Assembly (NCBI RefSeq): GCF_000006565.2
Contig: NC_031476.1
Span: 255,458-319,457 of the forward strand
Direction: 5' to 3'
Length of the DNA: 64,000 nt
From: Toxoplasma gondii ME49
Lineage: Eukaryota; Apicomplexa; Conoidasida; Eucoccidiorida; Sarcocystidae
Part shown: in pieces, positions 1-11,864 of the stretch
Numbering within the stretch: the first letter of the stretch is position 1
Layout: every line of letters starts with the position of its first letter
Made by a program: the position numbers and the translations under genes
The notes under the pieces: model-generated
The model's database searches: none
What the model was told of the DNA's origin: nothing
What the model saw: only the letters and a program-made list of their open reading frames with translations

Positions 1-1991
1 CGAGACCGATGAGATGGGAGACTCAGAAGAAGAATCGAGTGCAGGAGACGAAGCTGCGGAGGCGCCGTCAGCAGAGGAAAGAGAGACGCCGACAGCCGAC
101 TGAAGCGTCCCCACATCAGAAGCGAAACTATTGGAGACAGCTGGCAAACAAGAACGGCCTTCGCCTGGGTGAGCGCTTGAACTACTTGCAGCTACAAACG
201 TGTGTCGTGGAGAAGAAGAGGAAGACGAAGACGAAGAAGAGGAGGAAGAAGACGAAGAAGAGGAGGAAGAAGAGGAAGAAGAGGAGGGAGAAGAGGAAGA
301 AGAGGAGGAAGAAGAGGAAGAAGAAGAGGAAGAAGAGGAGGAAGAAGAGGAAGAAGAGGAGGAAGAAGAGGAAGAAGAAGCGGATGAAGAAGAAGTTGAT
401 TCTTCGGCGGCTTGTGTGCGGTTTTGGATGCCTGTCTGTCCACCTTCCGTCCGAGCTGTTGAGGCAGAAGTTCGGGAAGGAAGAGCTGGGGCTCGGCAGC
501 TGAAGGAAAAAGAAAAGTGGAGTGCGAGCAAATGAAACGCCATGCATGTGCAAGTATTCACATCTGTACCTATCGCCTTCACTTTCTACACTTCCGTGAA
601 TACACAATGGTCACACATGCAGCCGTAAGTAAGACACAAATATATATATATATATATCGACATATGTGACGAATAGAGACGCAACACGGATGCAATGCCT
701 ACACTGCTTGTATGCATATATATATATATATGTATATATGTAGAGAGAGATGATTAGGTACAAGTTCCTGTGGCGATTGGTGTTTGTTTCCTACACGGGG
801 CAGATGATGTTTGAACTGGCCGTGAGCCACTGCTGGAGACAGGCGAAATGGAAGCTGTGGCTGCAGGGGAGGCGTTTGAAGCCTTCGCCTCTTCGGCGAC
901 TCTCTCGACAAATGACACAGAAGAATCGATCCGAATCCGTTTCGCCATCTCCAGCTTCGTCGCTCCCTGCATCTGGCAAGACGCTTCCCAAAGTTCGACA
1001 AACGAGGAGGTGATTCCGCAAAGCCTGACTCTGAAGGCAGCGAGACAAAGCGCGACCAAATGCATGCACGCAGCCGACCGTAACATCTAGCGACACCTGA
1101 AACACAAGCATCCACCACTCTGCACACGCGTATGTATGCATATGCATATATATATGCATATATATATGCATACATATGTATATATATATATATGAGTGTT
1201 TGTGTAGGTGGTAAAGCTGCAGACGAAAGGTGAATACGCCTTGTTTTCGCAGGTAGCTGGGTAAAGATTCACATGCGTAACTACGTATTTTTGTGTGTAG
1301 TTAAATGGAGACAGATGCACATGCAGAACCAGACACCAGAGCTTTGTGTTGGGGAGCGAATCAAGATGGTGCGCATGCAAAAACGACCACCCGTCCATGG
1401 AGACAAGGGCGTCTCGAGGCATGTGCCGACAGATGTAGATCTTTCTGTTTGCAGGCGTCCAGTCCGTTGCCCGCATTTGCGGAGGAGGAGAAGCAAAAGG
1501 AGCCGGCAGAAATCCGTGTGAATCTGCAACTAAGCAGCGACTTCAAAAGCGAGACGCATCCGCGTATGCACAGTCTGAACAGAACTGCGGGCGGGTTCTT
1601 CAGATTCGGCTGTACGTACAGCTTGGTGAATGAGGCCGAACGCATTCTTCATGCGCATGAAGAGAAGAAGATCTGCAACGTGCAGAAGGCCGCTTGCTCC
1701 CTGCTGCCACACGAAAAACTGCTGAAGAATCAGGAGGACTCCAGTGGTGATGCGCATGAACTGCGTGCTCACCATGACGGCGGACCAGTACAACTGAAAC
1801 ACACATCGCATGCACGCCCCATCGGCGCCCACAATCTCAGACACAAAAAGAAAAGTCTAACGGAAAAAAAGATCTCGTTCACGTCTATCCAAATATACAA
1901 ATGCATATGATTATGTAAATATATATATATATATATGTACATGTGTATCTGTATGTTTGTGTATGTATGTATACCTGTATATATGTATACG

Positions 1992-2026
<35 letters not shown>

Positions 2027-4036
2027 ATATGTATGTATACAAATACGAATGCTGGCATGTGTGCGCATACAGTGGACAGAGAGATTGCAAGGAGGGGAAC
2101 AGAGAAGCGGCATCTTGGCAGAGAAGGGCCAGATTTCGACGGAGAGATTTACACACGAAACAACTTACGTGGTGAGAAGGACTGACGAGGAGAGAAAGCT
2201 GCACCGTGATGCACGCAAGGGAGAGTGCCACCGCCTGCAGAGTCAAAGAGAAGCCAGGAGGCCGGAAACAAAGTCTCAAATGTACAGAGGTGCAGCCGTC
2301 GCCACATCTCTTCACACGGCCCTTGCGTCAATGTGCAGGTTTGAAAGAAAGACGCCAGGAAAGAAAGAGGAGCGGCAGAGACGCAAGCACCTGCCTTTCT
2401 TTACACACAAGCATCCCCTTAGACAGAAGCGCCAAGAGAGTCTACGTTCAAAACGGGAGGTCTGTTCGTGCGTATGTCGGTCGTGAGGACTGCACGTTCA
2501 GAAGAAACCTGTCAAAAAGGTTGGTTTCGAAAGACTCCAGGTTTCCATCTTTTCCGGACTGCACGAAGTCTCTCGGGGCGAAGCGAACAGAGAAAGCCAT
2601 CGCAGAGAGAAGCCAACGACGCTAGGGCGCAGGGACGGAAATCGAGAGAGAGCCATCGACCGGATGTCTCGCCAGCTCGACACAGGACTGGAAGGACTGT
2701 CGAAACTTCCTCTCTCCCCGCAGGCAGAAAGACGTTCCTACATCGTAAAGAAGGACGAGCTTGGTTTTCGCGTGGACGTCGTGAAAGACTACACTTGCGC
2801 CCAGAAAGAGCCAGGAAAACGTAACCCAGAGAATCGCCATCGAGTAGAGAAAGAAAGAGCATGTTGGACTGCCGGAGCGCGCGTCTGTCGGAACGGGATT
2901 GTTCAGTCGGTCTTTGATCACCCGAAGCGACGCCGCAAGAAACACTGGAGGTGTCAGCTGCCGCAAAACACAAACATGCATTTACACAAAAGTTTTCTCC
3001 ATCCGTCTACACACCAACTTTTGGATCTGTATTTACCGAAGGTCACGCATACGCATATCGTGCGTCTATCTGCCCGTCTCTCCGTGCATGCGCATGTACC
3101 TCTACTTCTCTCTGTCGGAAAACGCTCAGCACCGATAAACAGAGCAGCGAGACAAATAAACGCAATGCTTCGCAGATGCACGCAAGCAACGCTTGCTAAG
3201 TCCTCACCACGCATACTGGCGCAGACACAGAGGCAACACATAGAGAGAGATTGAACATATACAGACGCAGAACCCCACAGATGCAAAGAGATACAAGTAT
3301 GCATACATCTATGTATATACAAAGAGAGATAGAGACAGGAATCCATAGAAAGAGAGATCCATAGATAGACGGATTTATAGTTATGTAGACACACAAAGAC
3401 ACAGAGATAAAGATACGCAGTTGGATACATGGATGTACAGATAAGAGATACGTATATGAATACTCCTATATGTGTGCAGATGCATGCGTTTCTGTCGAAA
3501 AGCAGATATGTTGACACAGAGAAATGTGCGAGAAGGAAGAGAATCACTTGCCCAGATAAGCCAGTAGAGGGCCTCTCGGACGTCGTACGCGATTGCCACC
3601 ACGAGCATCACAGCTTGCACCTGACTCACAGCCGCACAATCACACACGAAAAACATGCATGCGATGTGCACTTCACGCGCGTGCATACACCATATATATA
3701 TATATATATATGCATATATATATATATCCCGTATAAATATATGAGATATACAGATTTGCAGTTTGAAGCATGCGTACGATTTGCCTCTTGATTCATCTCT
3801 TCTGTCTTCCCTCTCGCTTTGATGAAATGTCCACAGGCGAAAAAGCATCCTGCAAAAAGCTCTGGGATCTGGTTAACGTATGGATATGTATACATATACA
3901 TCCGTATGTGCCCATGTGTGCTGACAAATACCTATATATAAGAAGATGTAACAATGAATATGTGGATGCAAGTATACAGATGTGCGTATACAAGCATTTG
4001 TATGCTGATAGATGCAGACACATGTGTATAGGTCTC

Positions 4037-4081
<45 letters not shown>

Positions 4082-5086
4082 ATATATACGTATGTGTGTG
4101 TATTTAGGTCCCTGTATATGGTTACTGACAATCGATGTCCTCCGAGTGTGCGCCTCATTTTCTGAATTTTCTGCATGGGCGCGGGAGCTGTGCGCTCCAG
4201 AGACGCCTTACTGTCTTTTCAGCAATTTTTTCTTTCGCTCGGTTGCGTTCGAAGACTCGGAGCTTGCCGATGAAAAGCCGCATTGAGCCTTCCATGACGA
4301 GGTAGCTGGAGAAGGTCAGGAGAAGCCAGGCAAGCAGCAGAGACCTGGGGAGAGGAGAAGCATACTCACGGGCGGAATCCGATGGAGAAACAGAGAGGGA
4401 AACACGAAGACAGACACAGAAAGAGACAGAGATGCTCAAAGGAAATGCACGCGGCACATGGAGAGAACCACACAGAGAGAGAGGCGAATCAGAAAAAAAT
4501 AGAGAAAGAGAGATGCAGATCCCCCCCCCCCCCCACTCCCCTCCCGCCACGAGATCGAGACAGACATAGACGAAGATAGAACAGATCGACAGAGACAAAC
4601 AGAGAGTGAGGCAGAGATCGACAGAGGCAGAGATCGACAGAGGCAGAGATCGACAGAGGCAGAGATAGACTGAGGCAGAGATCGACATAGGCAGAGACAG
4701 AGACAGAGGCAGAGATAGACTGAGGTAGAGACAGAGACAGAGGCACAGATCGACAGAGGCAGAGATCGACAGAGGCAGAGATCGACAGAGGCAGAGATCG
4801 ACAGAGGCAGAGATAGACTGAGGTAGAGACAGAGGCAGAGATAGACTGAGGTAGAGACAGAGACAGAGGCAGAGATCGACAGAGGCAGAGATCGACAGAG
4901 GCAGAGATCGACAGAGGCAGAGATAGACTGAGGCAGAGATCGACATAGGCAGAGACAGAGACAGAGGCAGAGATAGACAGAGGCAGAGACAGAGGCAGAG
5001 GCAGATGTGCACAAGGCAAATTGAGTAGACGCATCGGCAGCTTACTCGACACCTTGACTCCATTCAGCGAGAGACCTCGTGGTCAT
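1..5086 (-). CDS. HRD1: HRD1-type ER membrane RING-H2 E3 ubiquitin ligase (3' end beyond window)
   Basis: HRD1 is the multi-pass ER ubiquitin ligase that retrotranslocates and ubiquitinates misfolded ER proteins (ERAD). Eight coding exons, all phase-consistent: 5046-5086 (ATG at 5084-5086), 4212-4344, 3548-3620, 2742-2944, 2496-2621, 1620-1793, 795-1030 and 1-499. The first 250 residues are hydrophobic helices with HRD1 landmarks: [10 protein letters not shown] after the first span (human FFGQLRAAE), [11 protein letters not shown] (human FHWLAEDRVDF), [14 protein letters not shown] (human HAYHSI...QLVFGFEY), and [11 protein letters not shown] before the RING. The RING-H2 begins near residue 288 ([19 protein letters not shown], then HSFH, then CPVC, the last Cys supplied by the final exon). 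Human HRD1 also has its RING near residue 290. The tail is Ser-rich and still open at base 1. The HRD1 family is seen from these motifs; ERAD function is inferred from the family. Confidence 0.85.
212..387 (-). repeat. Purine/pyrimidine-asymmetric tract coding for a poly-Ser tail
   Basis: The + strand is almost pure purine (GAGGAAGAA-type triplets). Read on the minus strand in the HRD1 frame it gives mainly TCT/TCC serine codons, about 55 with a few Pro/Ala/Thr interruptions. The same tract read on + gives poly-Glu or poly-Lys/Arg frames, which are shadows. A long homopurine strand of this sort can adopt triplex structure and is likely length-variable. Confidence 0.75.
637..4090. repeat. (TA)n/(TATGCA) microsatellite cluster in HRD1 introns
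   Basis: Tracts at about 640-657, 719-733, 1137-1192, 1919-2040, 3690-3730 and 4040-4090, often ending in TGCATA or GTATATATG. All fall in introns of the HRD1-like gene. Confidence 0.85.
4521..4534 (+). repeat. Poly-C run of 14
   Basis: An uninterrupted C14 homopolymer in the first intron of the HRD1-like gene, next to the minisatellite. Similar runs occur at 17269-17282 (C14) and 27843-27853 (G11). Confidence 0.9.
4558..5012. repeat. Minisatellite, 16-bp unit, in HRD1 intron 1
   Basis: About 450 bases of tandem copies of AGAGGCAGAGATCGAC and variants (AGAGGCAGAGATAGAC, TGAGGCAGAGATCGAC), interrupted by short GAGACA blocks. Higher-order duplication is visible: the stretch around 4660-4750 recurs around 4910-4980. 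It lies wholly inside the first intron of the HRD1-like gene. It produces long spurious Ser/Leu/Cys reading frames on the minus strand. Confidence 0.9.
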
Positions 5087-8000
5087 GAGAGAGTGAACGC
5101 ATGCAGCTGCGGCAGCCCCCCAACCGAGCAAGCCACCTTGAAGAGACCAAACCGGTCCATTCGCGTTTCGACGAGTGCCTCGTTCTGGCGGGTCTGCCAT
5201 TTTTCTGCAGGAACTTCGCTTTTCTTCTCGATTCGACGGATTCCGGGTGTGACGCGTACGAAGAAGGCTTCTTCCTCAGTCCATGTGATGCATCTCCCTT
5301 CTCTTCTCCGTTTCTTCCTCGGTCTCCCCTCCTCGTTCGCTTCTTCTCCTTACCCTCTCCTCCACCTCTTCCCTCCTCTCCCTCTCGCTCCTCCTCTCCC
5401 TCTCGCTCCTCCTCTCCTTTTGCTTCTTCTCCTCTTGCTTCTTCTCTCTTCTCAGTGTTCCGCTGTCCCTTGTCTGCGGTCTGTTGCATGTGAGTTAGTT
5501 TCTGTGTTTCCTCTGCTCTCCCCCCGCCGGCTTGTCTTTCGAGTGTGACGCCCTCTGATCTTTGCGTGACCTGTCCTCTGGCATCTGAAAGAGGAGAGTC
5601 TCTCTTGTTTGCTGTCTGGCCGCAGAAGCGCTCGTGGAAGGACGAACTCGCGCAAGTTACTGGCAGGCTTCGTCGCAGGAATCTCCTGAAAGGAGCAAAA
5701 GACAACAAACGAGGCAGGCGCGATCGGAGGAAGACACGCGAGAAGAAGCGTCGTCCAGAGGGCGAAGAAAAAGAGGAGACGGACAGCAGAAAGAGAAGAA
5801 ACGAGAGGAGAAACGAAGAACCCAGCAAGAGCGGCCTCTGTTTCCGAGATTTCGCGCGTCGCTTGCAAAGCGTGTGTCTCCCGGGACGAAGGGAAGACAA
5901 AGAAGGTGAGAAAGGACCTCTGGAAAGAAGACTTTTGAGTTCTTCTTTACCCAGGGAACTGAAGAAAAAACGGCAAGACGTGCCGGTCGTTGCCAACGCT
6001 TAAACGGAGAGTCGGCTGTCTCTCTGACAGGAGGAAGAAGCAAACAGAGACTTCAAGAAGACTTCGTCTAGTCTAGGAACGGTGGAACGAAAAGAAAGAC
6101 GCTGTGTGGTCCGAAAGCCGCGTGGCGGAGTCACTGGCTGAGGAAAAGACAAAGATAAAGTCTCGTGTAGAGAGCCGGGTTTTTCAGAGAAGAAACGACA
6201 GCCAGAAGTGAACAGGAAAGAGAAAGAAAAGCTCATTCATCGAAAAGCGATGAAAGAGAGAAGTGTGTCGCGCTGGCGGGTACCTCGAAAAAAAGCAGGC
6301 AAAGTTGACGATGGCGGGGGCACTTGGTCTGTTTTCTTTTGCGCTGGATCTTTGCTTACGAGGGCACACAAACGCTGAGGTCGTGGAAACGAGAATGTAT
6401 GCGGCAGCCAAATTCCAAAAGGTTTAGAACGCTCTCTCTACTCCCCGAAATACGCTGCGCGCCACTTCAAGCGAAAGGGACGGTGTTGCTGCAGAACGAG
6501 CGGCGTTGCTCTTGGACGAGGTTCTCCACAGACGAGAGTTCGTTTCCTCTCGATGCATGCACGAGGGAGCTCCCCGACCACCAAGAACAGAGCAGATGAG
6601 GCAGACTGATGAGAAATCAACTTTGGAAGAAGTTCGAGTCTCTCCGTTCTTTGAAGTTACCTCGGTGTGCACTGCACAGCTGATGTATGGAACCCCGTTC
6701 ACGCTTTGCGCCGCCCTGACCCATTCCACAGTCGACCGGTTTTCAGTCGCTGTGCTGTTTCTTGTCAAGCGAAAACACAGAAGCGCGTCTCACCGAGTTG
6801 ATGCAGACACTGCGAAGCGACAGCAACCGTCCAAAGAAGTTGCGGGTCTGCCGTAGGCGGAAGGTGCTCGTTGGTCGGTCGAGTAAAGAAGAAAGAACGG
6901 CCTCAGACGCGGAAAAAAGAACTGGAAAAAGTCCCTGCGAGCACGTCTCGAGATGGCTTGGGAAAAGACAGACAGCACAACTTCATATTGTCCGAGCCTG
7001 ACGACTGCGCGAGCCTTTTCTCCTTGCAGGCAGAAGAAGACTGCATTGCCTGGAGGTGAAAGGTCGCCGGTTCGCCACCGAAAATCCAGGAAACAGTAAT
7101 TCGAGGTCGCCTTTTCAGCGAAGAGACACCGCAGATTCATTTCCGCAAACCCGTGCAATGTTTAGAGTGCGAAATCTCCCGTACACACCGTGTACCAGGC
7201 TGCAGTTGATGTCGAGAGTGACACTCCCTCCAGCTTAAAGGGTGAGCGCAATGCAGCTGAGTCTCGTATGTTACGCCAACCAAGTTTCCTTGGTCTTTCG
7301 CGCGGCTGAGTCTTCTGGGTGACTGAGTATCTGCAGTAAGGCTTCGGGTGTCAGGGACAGAGGAGGTGGACCTTCCTCTTTTGTCTCCGGTTCGTTCTGC
7401 GTAGTGCTTTGCTTCCCTTTGCCTTCAGTATTGGTGGTGCATAGTTCCGCGGAAGGACTGAAGATAGAACTATTTGGTTAAAGCCATGGAGTTGATTCAC
7501 ACCTCGACTATCTTTGTTTCCGGATCCAAGTGTTCTTTGCTAACACACAAGAACCTTTGGTTTGCAGAGAGATTCAAGATCTCAACGAATGGTCCAGCGC
7601 GGATACACCGACACAGCTCAGCATCACTCCAACGCCTTCTCAAGAAAGGGAACTGAAGTTCTTCCCTATAAAAGCCTTTTCGTCTACTCAACGATCATTC
7701 TTGTGCCAGCGACGCAGAACCGCGAGTGCTCTCATGCTGTCGGTCTGTTTTCTCCAGCAGAGCATATTTGGCAGTTCCTGTAGAAGTAGAACCCATTGGA
7801 CGCCGTGTAGGGATACCACATAGATGAAGTTAGAGAATCCGAGTCGTCGTTACCGTGACAGTAGCGGCAATTGTGATCTTTGAGAAGCAATATTTCGCCT
7901 CGACAGATGGCCAGAAACGGCTATTCGACTAGCAAGCTAGACAGGATCGAGGCCCAGCAAAAAGACGAAGCAGGTCGGTGACGTAGGCTGAGAAGGCTAC

Positions 8001-8348
8001 CGCGCAGACACAGAGATGCGTGCACTGCATGCGCTACAGAAATGCACAGACACATCAAGAATGGACGCTCTCGTGAGCCGAAACAGACATGGTTGCGGAG
8101 CGCGAAAGCTCTTGACCAGGCTGAGGCGCGAACTTCGTCTGAAAGAGACAGACGACTTTCGTGATTCTATACATCCCAGGACGCCGCTGCCCACGGTTCC
8201 GGATCTCCTCGCGGCCGCGTCGACATGCAATCGGCGCCAAGTGTCTTGTATGCGCTGACGAGCTGTTGGCGCAGCTCCGCTCTGGGGGATCTCGGACATC
8301 TGTGTTTCCTTGGCGAAAGACGGAAGCCGAGGCTTGGACGACCTTCTC
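5087..8348. other. Spacer: HRD1 5' region and HYPK 3' region, no gene seen
   Basis: Several open frames of 60-310 codons exist on both strands, but none has convincing splice boundaries or a recognisable domain. The longest minus-strand frame (5064-5996) overlaps the HRD1 start exon in another frame and has a composition dominated by Arg/Glu/Ser. The stretch just upstream of the HRD1 start is probably its 5' UTR and promoter. Confidence 0.5.
5330..5460. repeat. Pyrimidine-rich imperfect repeat (CTCCTCTCCCTCTCG type)
   Basis: A run of CT-rich 15-18-base units upstream of the HRD1-like start codon. On the transcribed strand it is purine-rich and would lie in the 5' UTR or promoter. Confidence 0.7.
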
Positions 8349-9577
8349 TCATCCGAGGACGCCTTCCTCTTCCTCTTCTTCTTCGAACATAAGCCGACGA
8401 ACAGCCTTCGCGATATCCCCGCCCTCCATCCGCAGTGCCTTCTCCGCCACACGCGGCGGAAGAAGAAACAGGTCTTTCACTTCCGTCACCGCCTTGGGGT
8501 CCACATGCGCGAGACTGTTGTTCCCCTCTTTGCGACTCAGAGAGTCCATCAGCGCAGCGCGTTGCTGTCGAAAAGGCACACAAACGGGAGGAAGAACGGT
8601 GACAAAGACGAAGAAAACCCAGAGAAAGAGAGGCGGCAGAGATGGTCGACACAGAGAGAACGAAGGCGACAGAGAGAGAGAAACAAAAAGAGGAAGAGAG
8701 ACAGAGGCAAAGAGAGCGAAAGACGAAAAGGGTGAGAGGGTACGGTGAGGCACACACACAGCGAGGTAGCGACGGCGGAAAGAGACAAAAAATAAAGAAG
8801 AACGAAGCGAAGAAGAAGCGTCTGTGATGAGTCCTATCACACTCGCTCAAGTACGCAGGAGACAAATGCGTAACTCGAAGAAACTCCGGTCTCGTCAATT
8901 CCAGCTGTGCCGCCGCACGGGCTCTCTCTAACCAAACAGCAGAACACTACAGACTCGCATGCCTTTACAAGTTGCAAAGATGCAATCTATAAAAAGAAGT
9001 GTGTTTTAGGACCTGTGTATCCAAATAAAGGAAAGGTGAGTGCACATCAAATCACGCAACAAAAGCGTTCACCTGCTTTCCTGTATCGATGCAACACAAG
9101 ACGTCCTGTTAGTCAAATACCAGTATCGCTGTTCATACAGCTAATATCTCAGCATACACACCTCTACAGATGCATACGCATGCATACACATATGAATGCA
9201 TATACTACACATATTAATATATATATATATATATATGCATGACGATGAATTATCTGCCATGAGGTTTTGCGTTTTCCCTCAGTCTTGTTCCGGATCGATC
9301 TTGCGTTCGTTTTCCTCCACTTTCTGCATTGACCGTTCTTGTCGAGTTGGATCCCTTTCAGTACCTGTCGCCTTTTTCATACCTTTTCGTTCATCTGCAT
9401 GTCGCCTTTACCCTCGTTTGCGCGGTCGTCGCCGAGAGCAGCCAACTCTTTCTTTTCTGCTTTCCATTCTTTCTGTCCAGGTTCGGGGTGGCTTTCTCGG
9501 TCGCCAGATCCCTCGTCGTCGCTCTCAGGTCCCGCGGCAGGAGGGTCTTTCTCGGATTTTTGCGGAACCGGCACCAT
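8349..9577 (-). CDS. HYPK-like small UBA-type protein
   Basis: Two exons: 9383-9577 (65 codons, ATG at 9575-9577) and 8349-8564 (72 codons including stop), joined in phase 0, giving 136 residues. The N-terminal half is acidic and disordered. The C-terminal half carries a three-helix UBA-like segment, with AVTEVKDLFLLPPRVAEKAL followed by GGDIAKAVRRLM. This matches the order and spacing of HYPK (…LELIMTEMEISRAAAERSLREHMGN…). A run of seven Glu and EGVLG end the protein. HYPK binds the NatA N-terminal acetyltransferase at the ribosome and acts as a chaperone, so a co-translational role is inferred. The acceptor before QRAALMD is preceded by a good pyrimidine stretch. It could instead be another UBA-like family such as NAC-alpha. 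Confidence 0.6.
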
Positions 9578-11029
9578 AGTTTCGACAGTTCTTTCCTCCG
9601 GCCTCTCCTTTCCTCCAGAAAGTCCTCTGGGAACGACAACAAAACACTCTCTCCTGTCGCTTCTCTCCACAGCAGTCTCTCTCCGTCAACAAAGACAGGT
9701 GACCCCTTTCAAGTGTTTCTTTCCCTGTGCGTCCACGCCTGCAGCAGATAAGTCATACGTCCCCGTCTTTTCCTTTCCGCTTCGTTCTGCCCACTTTCCA
9801 GTCCGTCTGCTCGCTGCTTCGCTCTAAAGAATGTCGTTCCAAGTGACGAACCGCGTTTTCCGCGTTGAACGTCTCCCGCAGGCGAATGTGAGGGGTTCTC
9901 CTCTCCGAACTTAGTGGCGACAGCTTCCAGAGAAAGGCGGAGACGCGTGCATTCACGCAGAACAAGTTCACTGGCGCGTTGAAGAGTCGCGTTCGTCGTC
10001 CTAACGAACTCGAGAGGGCAAACCCCCTTGTCCACGAAAGGGCAAAAGGAAAACGCACAACGAAATGACGGGTTACACAGTGTTTTTCCACACCAGAAAA
10101 GCTGGTCCACCTGAAATGCAACGCGGAACGTTTGGCTCACAACTTCAAATTTGGAGCTTCCGACGTGAACAAGGGTCTTTCGTGTCGGCAAAATGTGGCG
10201 AAGACTTTGTCGGCGTTGGAAAAAGCGTAGAACGCAACGTGCATGCAACGCGAGGCCATTGCCTCAAAACACGCGAAAAATCAAACACAGTGCATGCGCC
10301 AGTTGCCAACCACACATTTTTTGCCACGTTCCTGTTTGAAAAAGATTTTGTTTCATGCCCCGTTCCATACCTGAAAGTCCTTTCGATGTGTTCCTATGTA
10401 TAATGCGAAGAATTTCCCCCGGTGTCCGTGTGGATGTGCTGGAAAAGTCTGTTTCCAGTGCGCAAAGAAGCTGCATTCGATTTGTCAGGCAATCTGGGTT
10501 TCTGCAGCCGTGTTTGAACAAACGAACATCCGCATCTACGTTTATACGATCATTTAGTGCGCTTTGTAGATAGACAGACGTTTTATGCTTGACCTCAGCC
10601 GCATCCACAGGAAGCACGCACGCCTTGGGAGAGAGGTGAAGCTGGAAACGAATCGAATCTCCGGATGAATGTCTTGGGCGGATGCTTTGAAGCTTTGTGT
10701 TTCTTGCAGAACACTCTAAAGCGCTCACTGACAAGCAATCGGCGCCCACAGAAACAGCCTGTGCTTCGCCTTGACGTCTACTCGGTAGTAGATCTTCGGA
10801 TCTAGTGGCACCAGGAACACAAATCATGTCTTGCTTTTAAAAGCGAGAGCGAAGAAACTTGCGTCTGCCAATCCGAGAATTGTAACAGATACAGATGAAG
10901 GCTTCTGCAGTTGTGGCTCGGATGAGGCTAGAGGATCACGTGCGCTCCGAACTGTCCTTTGACGTTCGGGGTTTCATGGTTCCATCAAAGCGGAAGTCTG
11001 TTTGAAAAAAGATAAATAAATTGATTGTG
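9578..11029. other. Spacer without a recognisable gene
   Basis: Open frames are present (for example 10264-10827 on minus, 188 codons) but show no domain, no biased composition and no clear splice sites. The HYPK promoter should lie at its left end. TA microsatellites and TGCATGC palindromes become scarce here. Confidence 0.45.
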
Positions 11030-11226
11030 GCAGGTGTTTTGCATCCGTACGGTCGCCAGAGACGCCGGGGATAACCGGCCGGATAACTACGGGAGCTCGA
11101 AACCTCGGATAGCATCAGCACCTCTATGTCGACCCATTGTCCCCTTGGTATTGAACAAGATCCAGGCAGGCACAGTAGTTCACCGTCAGATGTGATATGT
11201 GAGCTGGGTTAAGAACGTGCACTGAA
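11030..11226 (+). pseudogene. NUMT: fragment of mitochondrial LSU rRNA (domain V)
   Basis: The stretch follows the order of large-subunit rRNA around the peptidyl-transferase centre: GGGATAAC at about 11078, GAGCTCGAA, GCACCTCTATGTCGACCC (E. coli GCACCTCGATGTCGGCTC, about 2490-2510), and GTGAGCTGGGTTAAGAACG (E. coli GAGCTGGGTTTAGAACG, about 2580-2595). It is too divergent for cytosolic or apicoplast rRNA and resembles the fragmented apicomplexan mitochondrial LSU. It sits in nuclear spacer DNA without flanking rRNA, so it is most simply a nuclear insertion of mitochondrial DNA, which is common in this clade. It is unlikely to be expressed. Confidence 0.75.
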
Positions 11227-11864
11227 AAAAATTCTGCAAAAGCGTTGCCACTTTCCCATTCCGATAGCCACTGAGATAGGAGTAACCCACTCGCTTAACC
11301 CTATATTAGATCTGCAGCTCCTGTATTCCCCCAGGGCTCTTGAAGGAACCGTGGAGTTGCATCGGTCCTTTTACACACTTTCAGATGTCTCAATAAATGC
11401 GGAGAACGCATGTGGTGGACATCGTGGGTTAGAAGGGGAGCATTATTTTGGAATAGCGTGGAGAGAAGCGAATGGCGATAAGCTGTTAAGCGCACGAGTT
11501 AGAAAACAAGCACAGTTCCGATTTCGTCCTGAGCGCTACAAGCGGTGGCGTGCCGAGGAATTGAACCAACAGGGGAACACGAGCGGAAGGTACTCACTGG
11601 GCATAAGAGGATAACGAGTTGCAAGAAATGTATGATGGAAGGAACGACAAAAGCGTGATAGACGCATGAGAAGGAAGCGGAACTTCTTATTCGTATAATC
11701 CGACGACTGCGGAACCAACTCTGAAGCCTGAGCTTGCCCTAACTGCTCTTTGTCGAGGAGCGACCGTGTCATTTTCATGCAGTTTTAATTAAACTAGGAG
11801 CCTTTATCGGAGACAGGTCTATTGGACCGTCACTTCATGAATACATGTGCATCTATTCTGACGC
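11227..11864. other. Spacer, nothing recognised
   Basis: AT-richer than the flanking gene regions. Only short open frames, with no repeat family identified. Confidence 0.4.

Noticed and set aside
200..535. Plus-strand poly-Glu reading frame
   Set aside because: The same tract on the minus strand completes the last Cys of the RING finger through a strong acceptor (tttctttttccttcag) at 500 and stays open to base 1, so the Glu and Lys/Arg frames are shadows.
4155..5063. Minus-strand frame of about 300 codons rich in Ser, Leu and Cys
   Set aside because: It is the 16-bp minisatellite of HRD1 intron 1 read through; only its last part (4212-4344) is a real exon.
5064..5996. Minus-strand frame of 310 codons
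   Set aside because: Different frame from the HRD1 start exon it overlaps, low-complexity Arg/Glu/Ser composition, no domain and no splice support.
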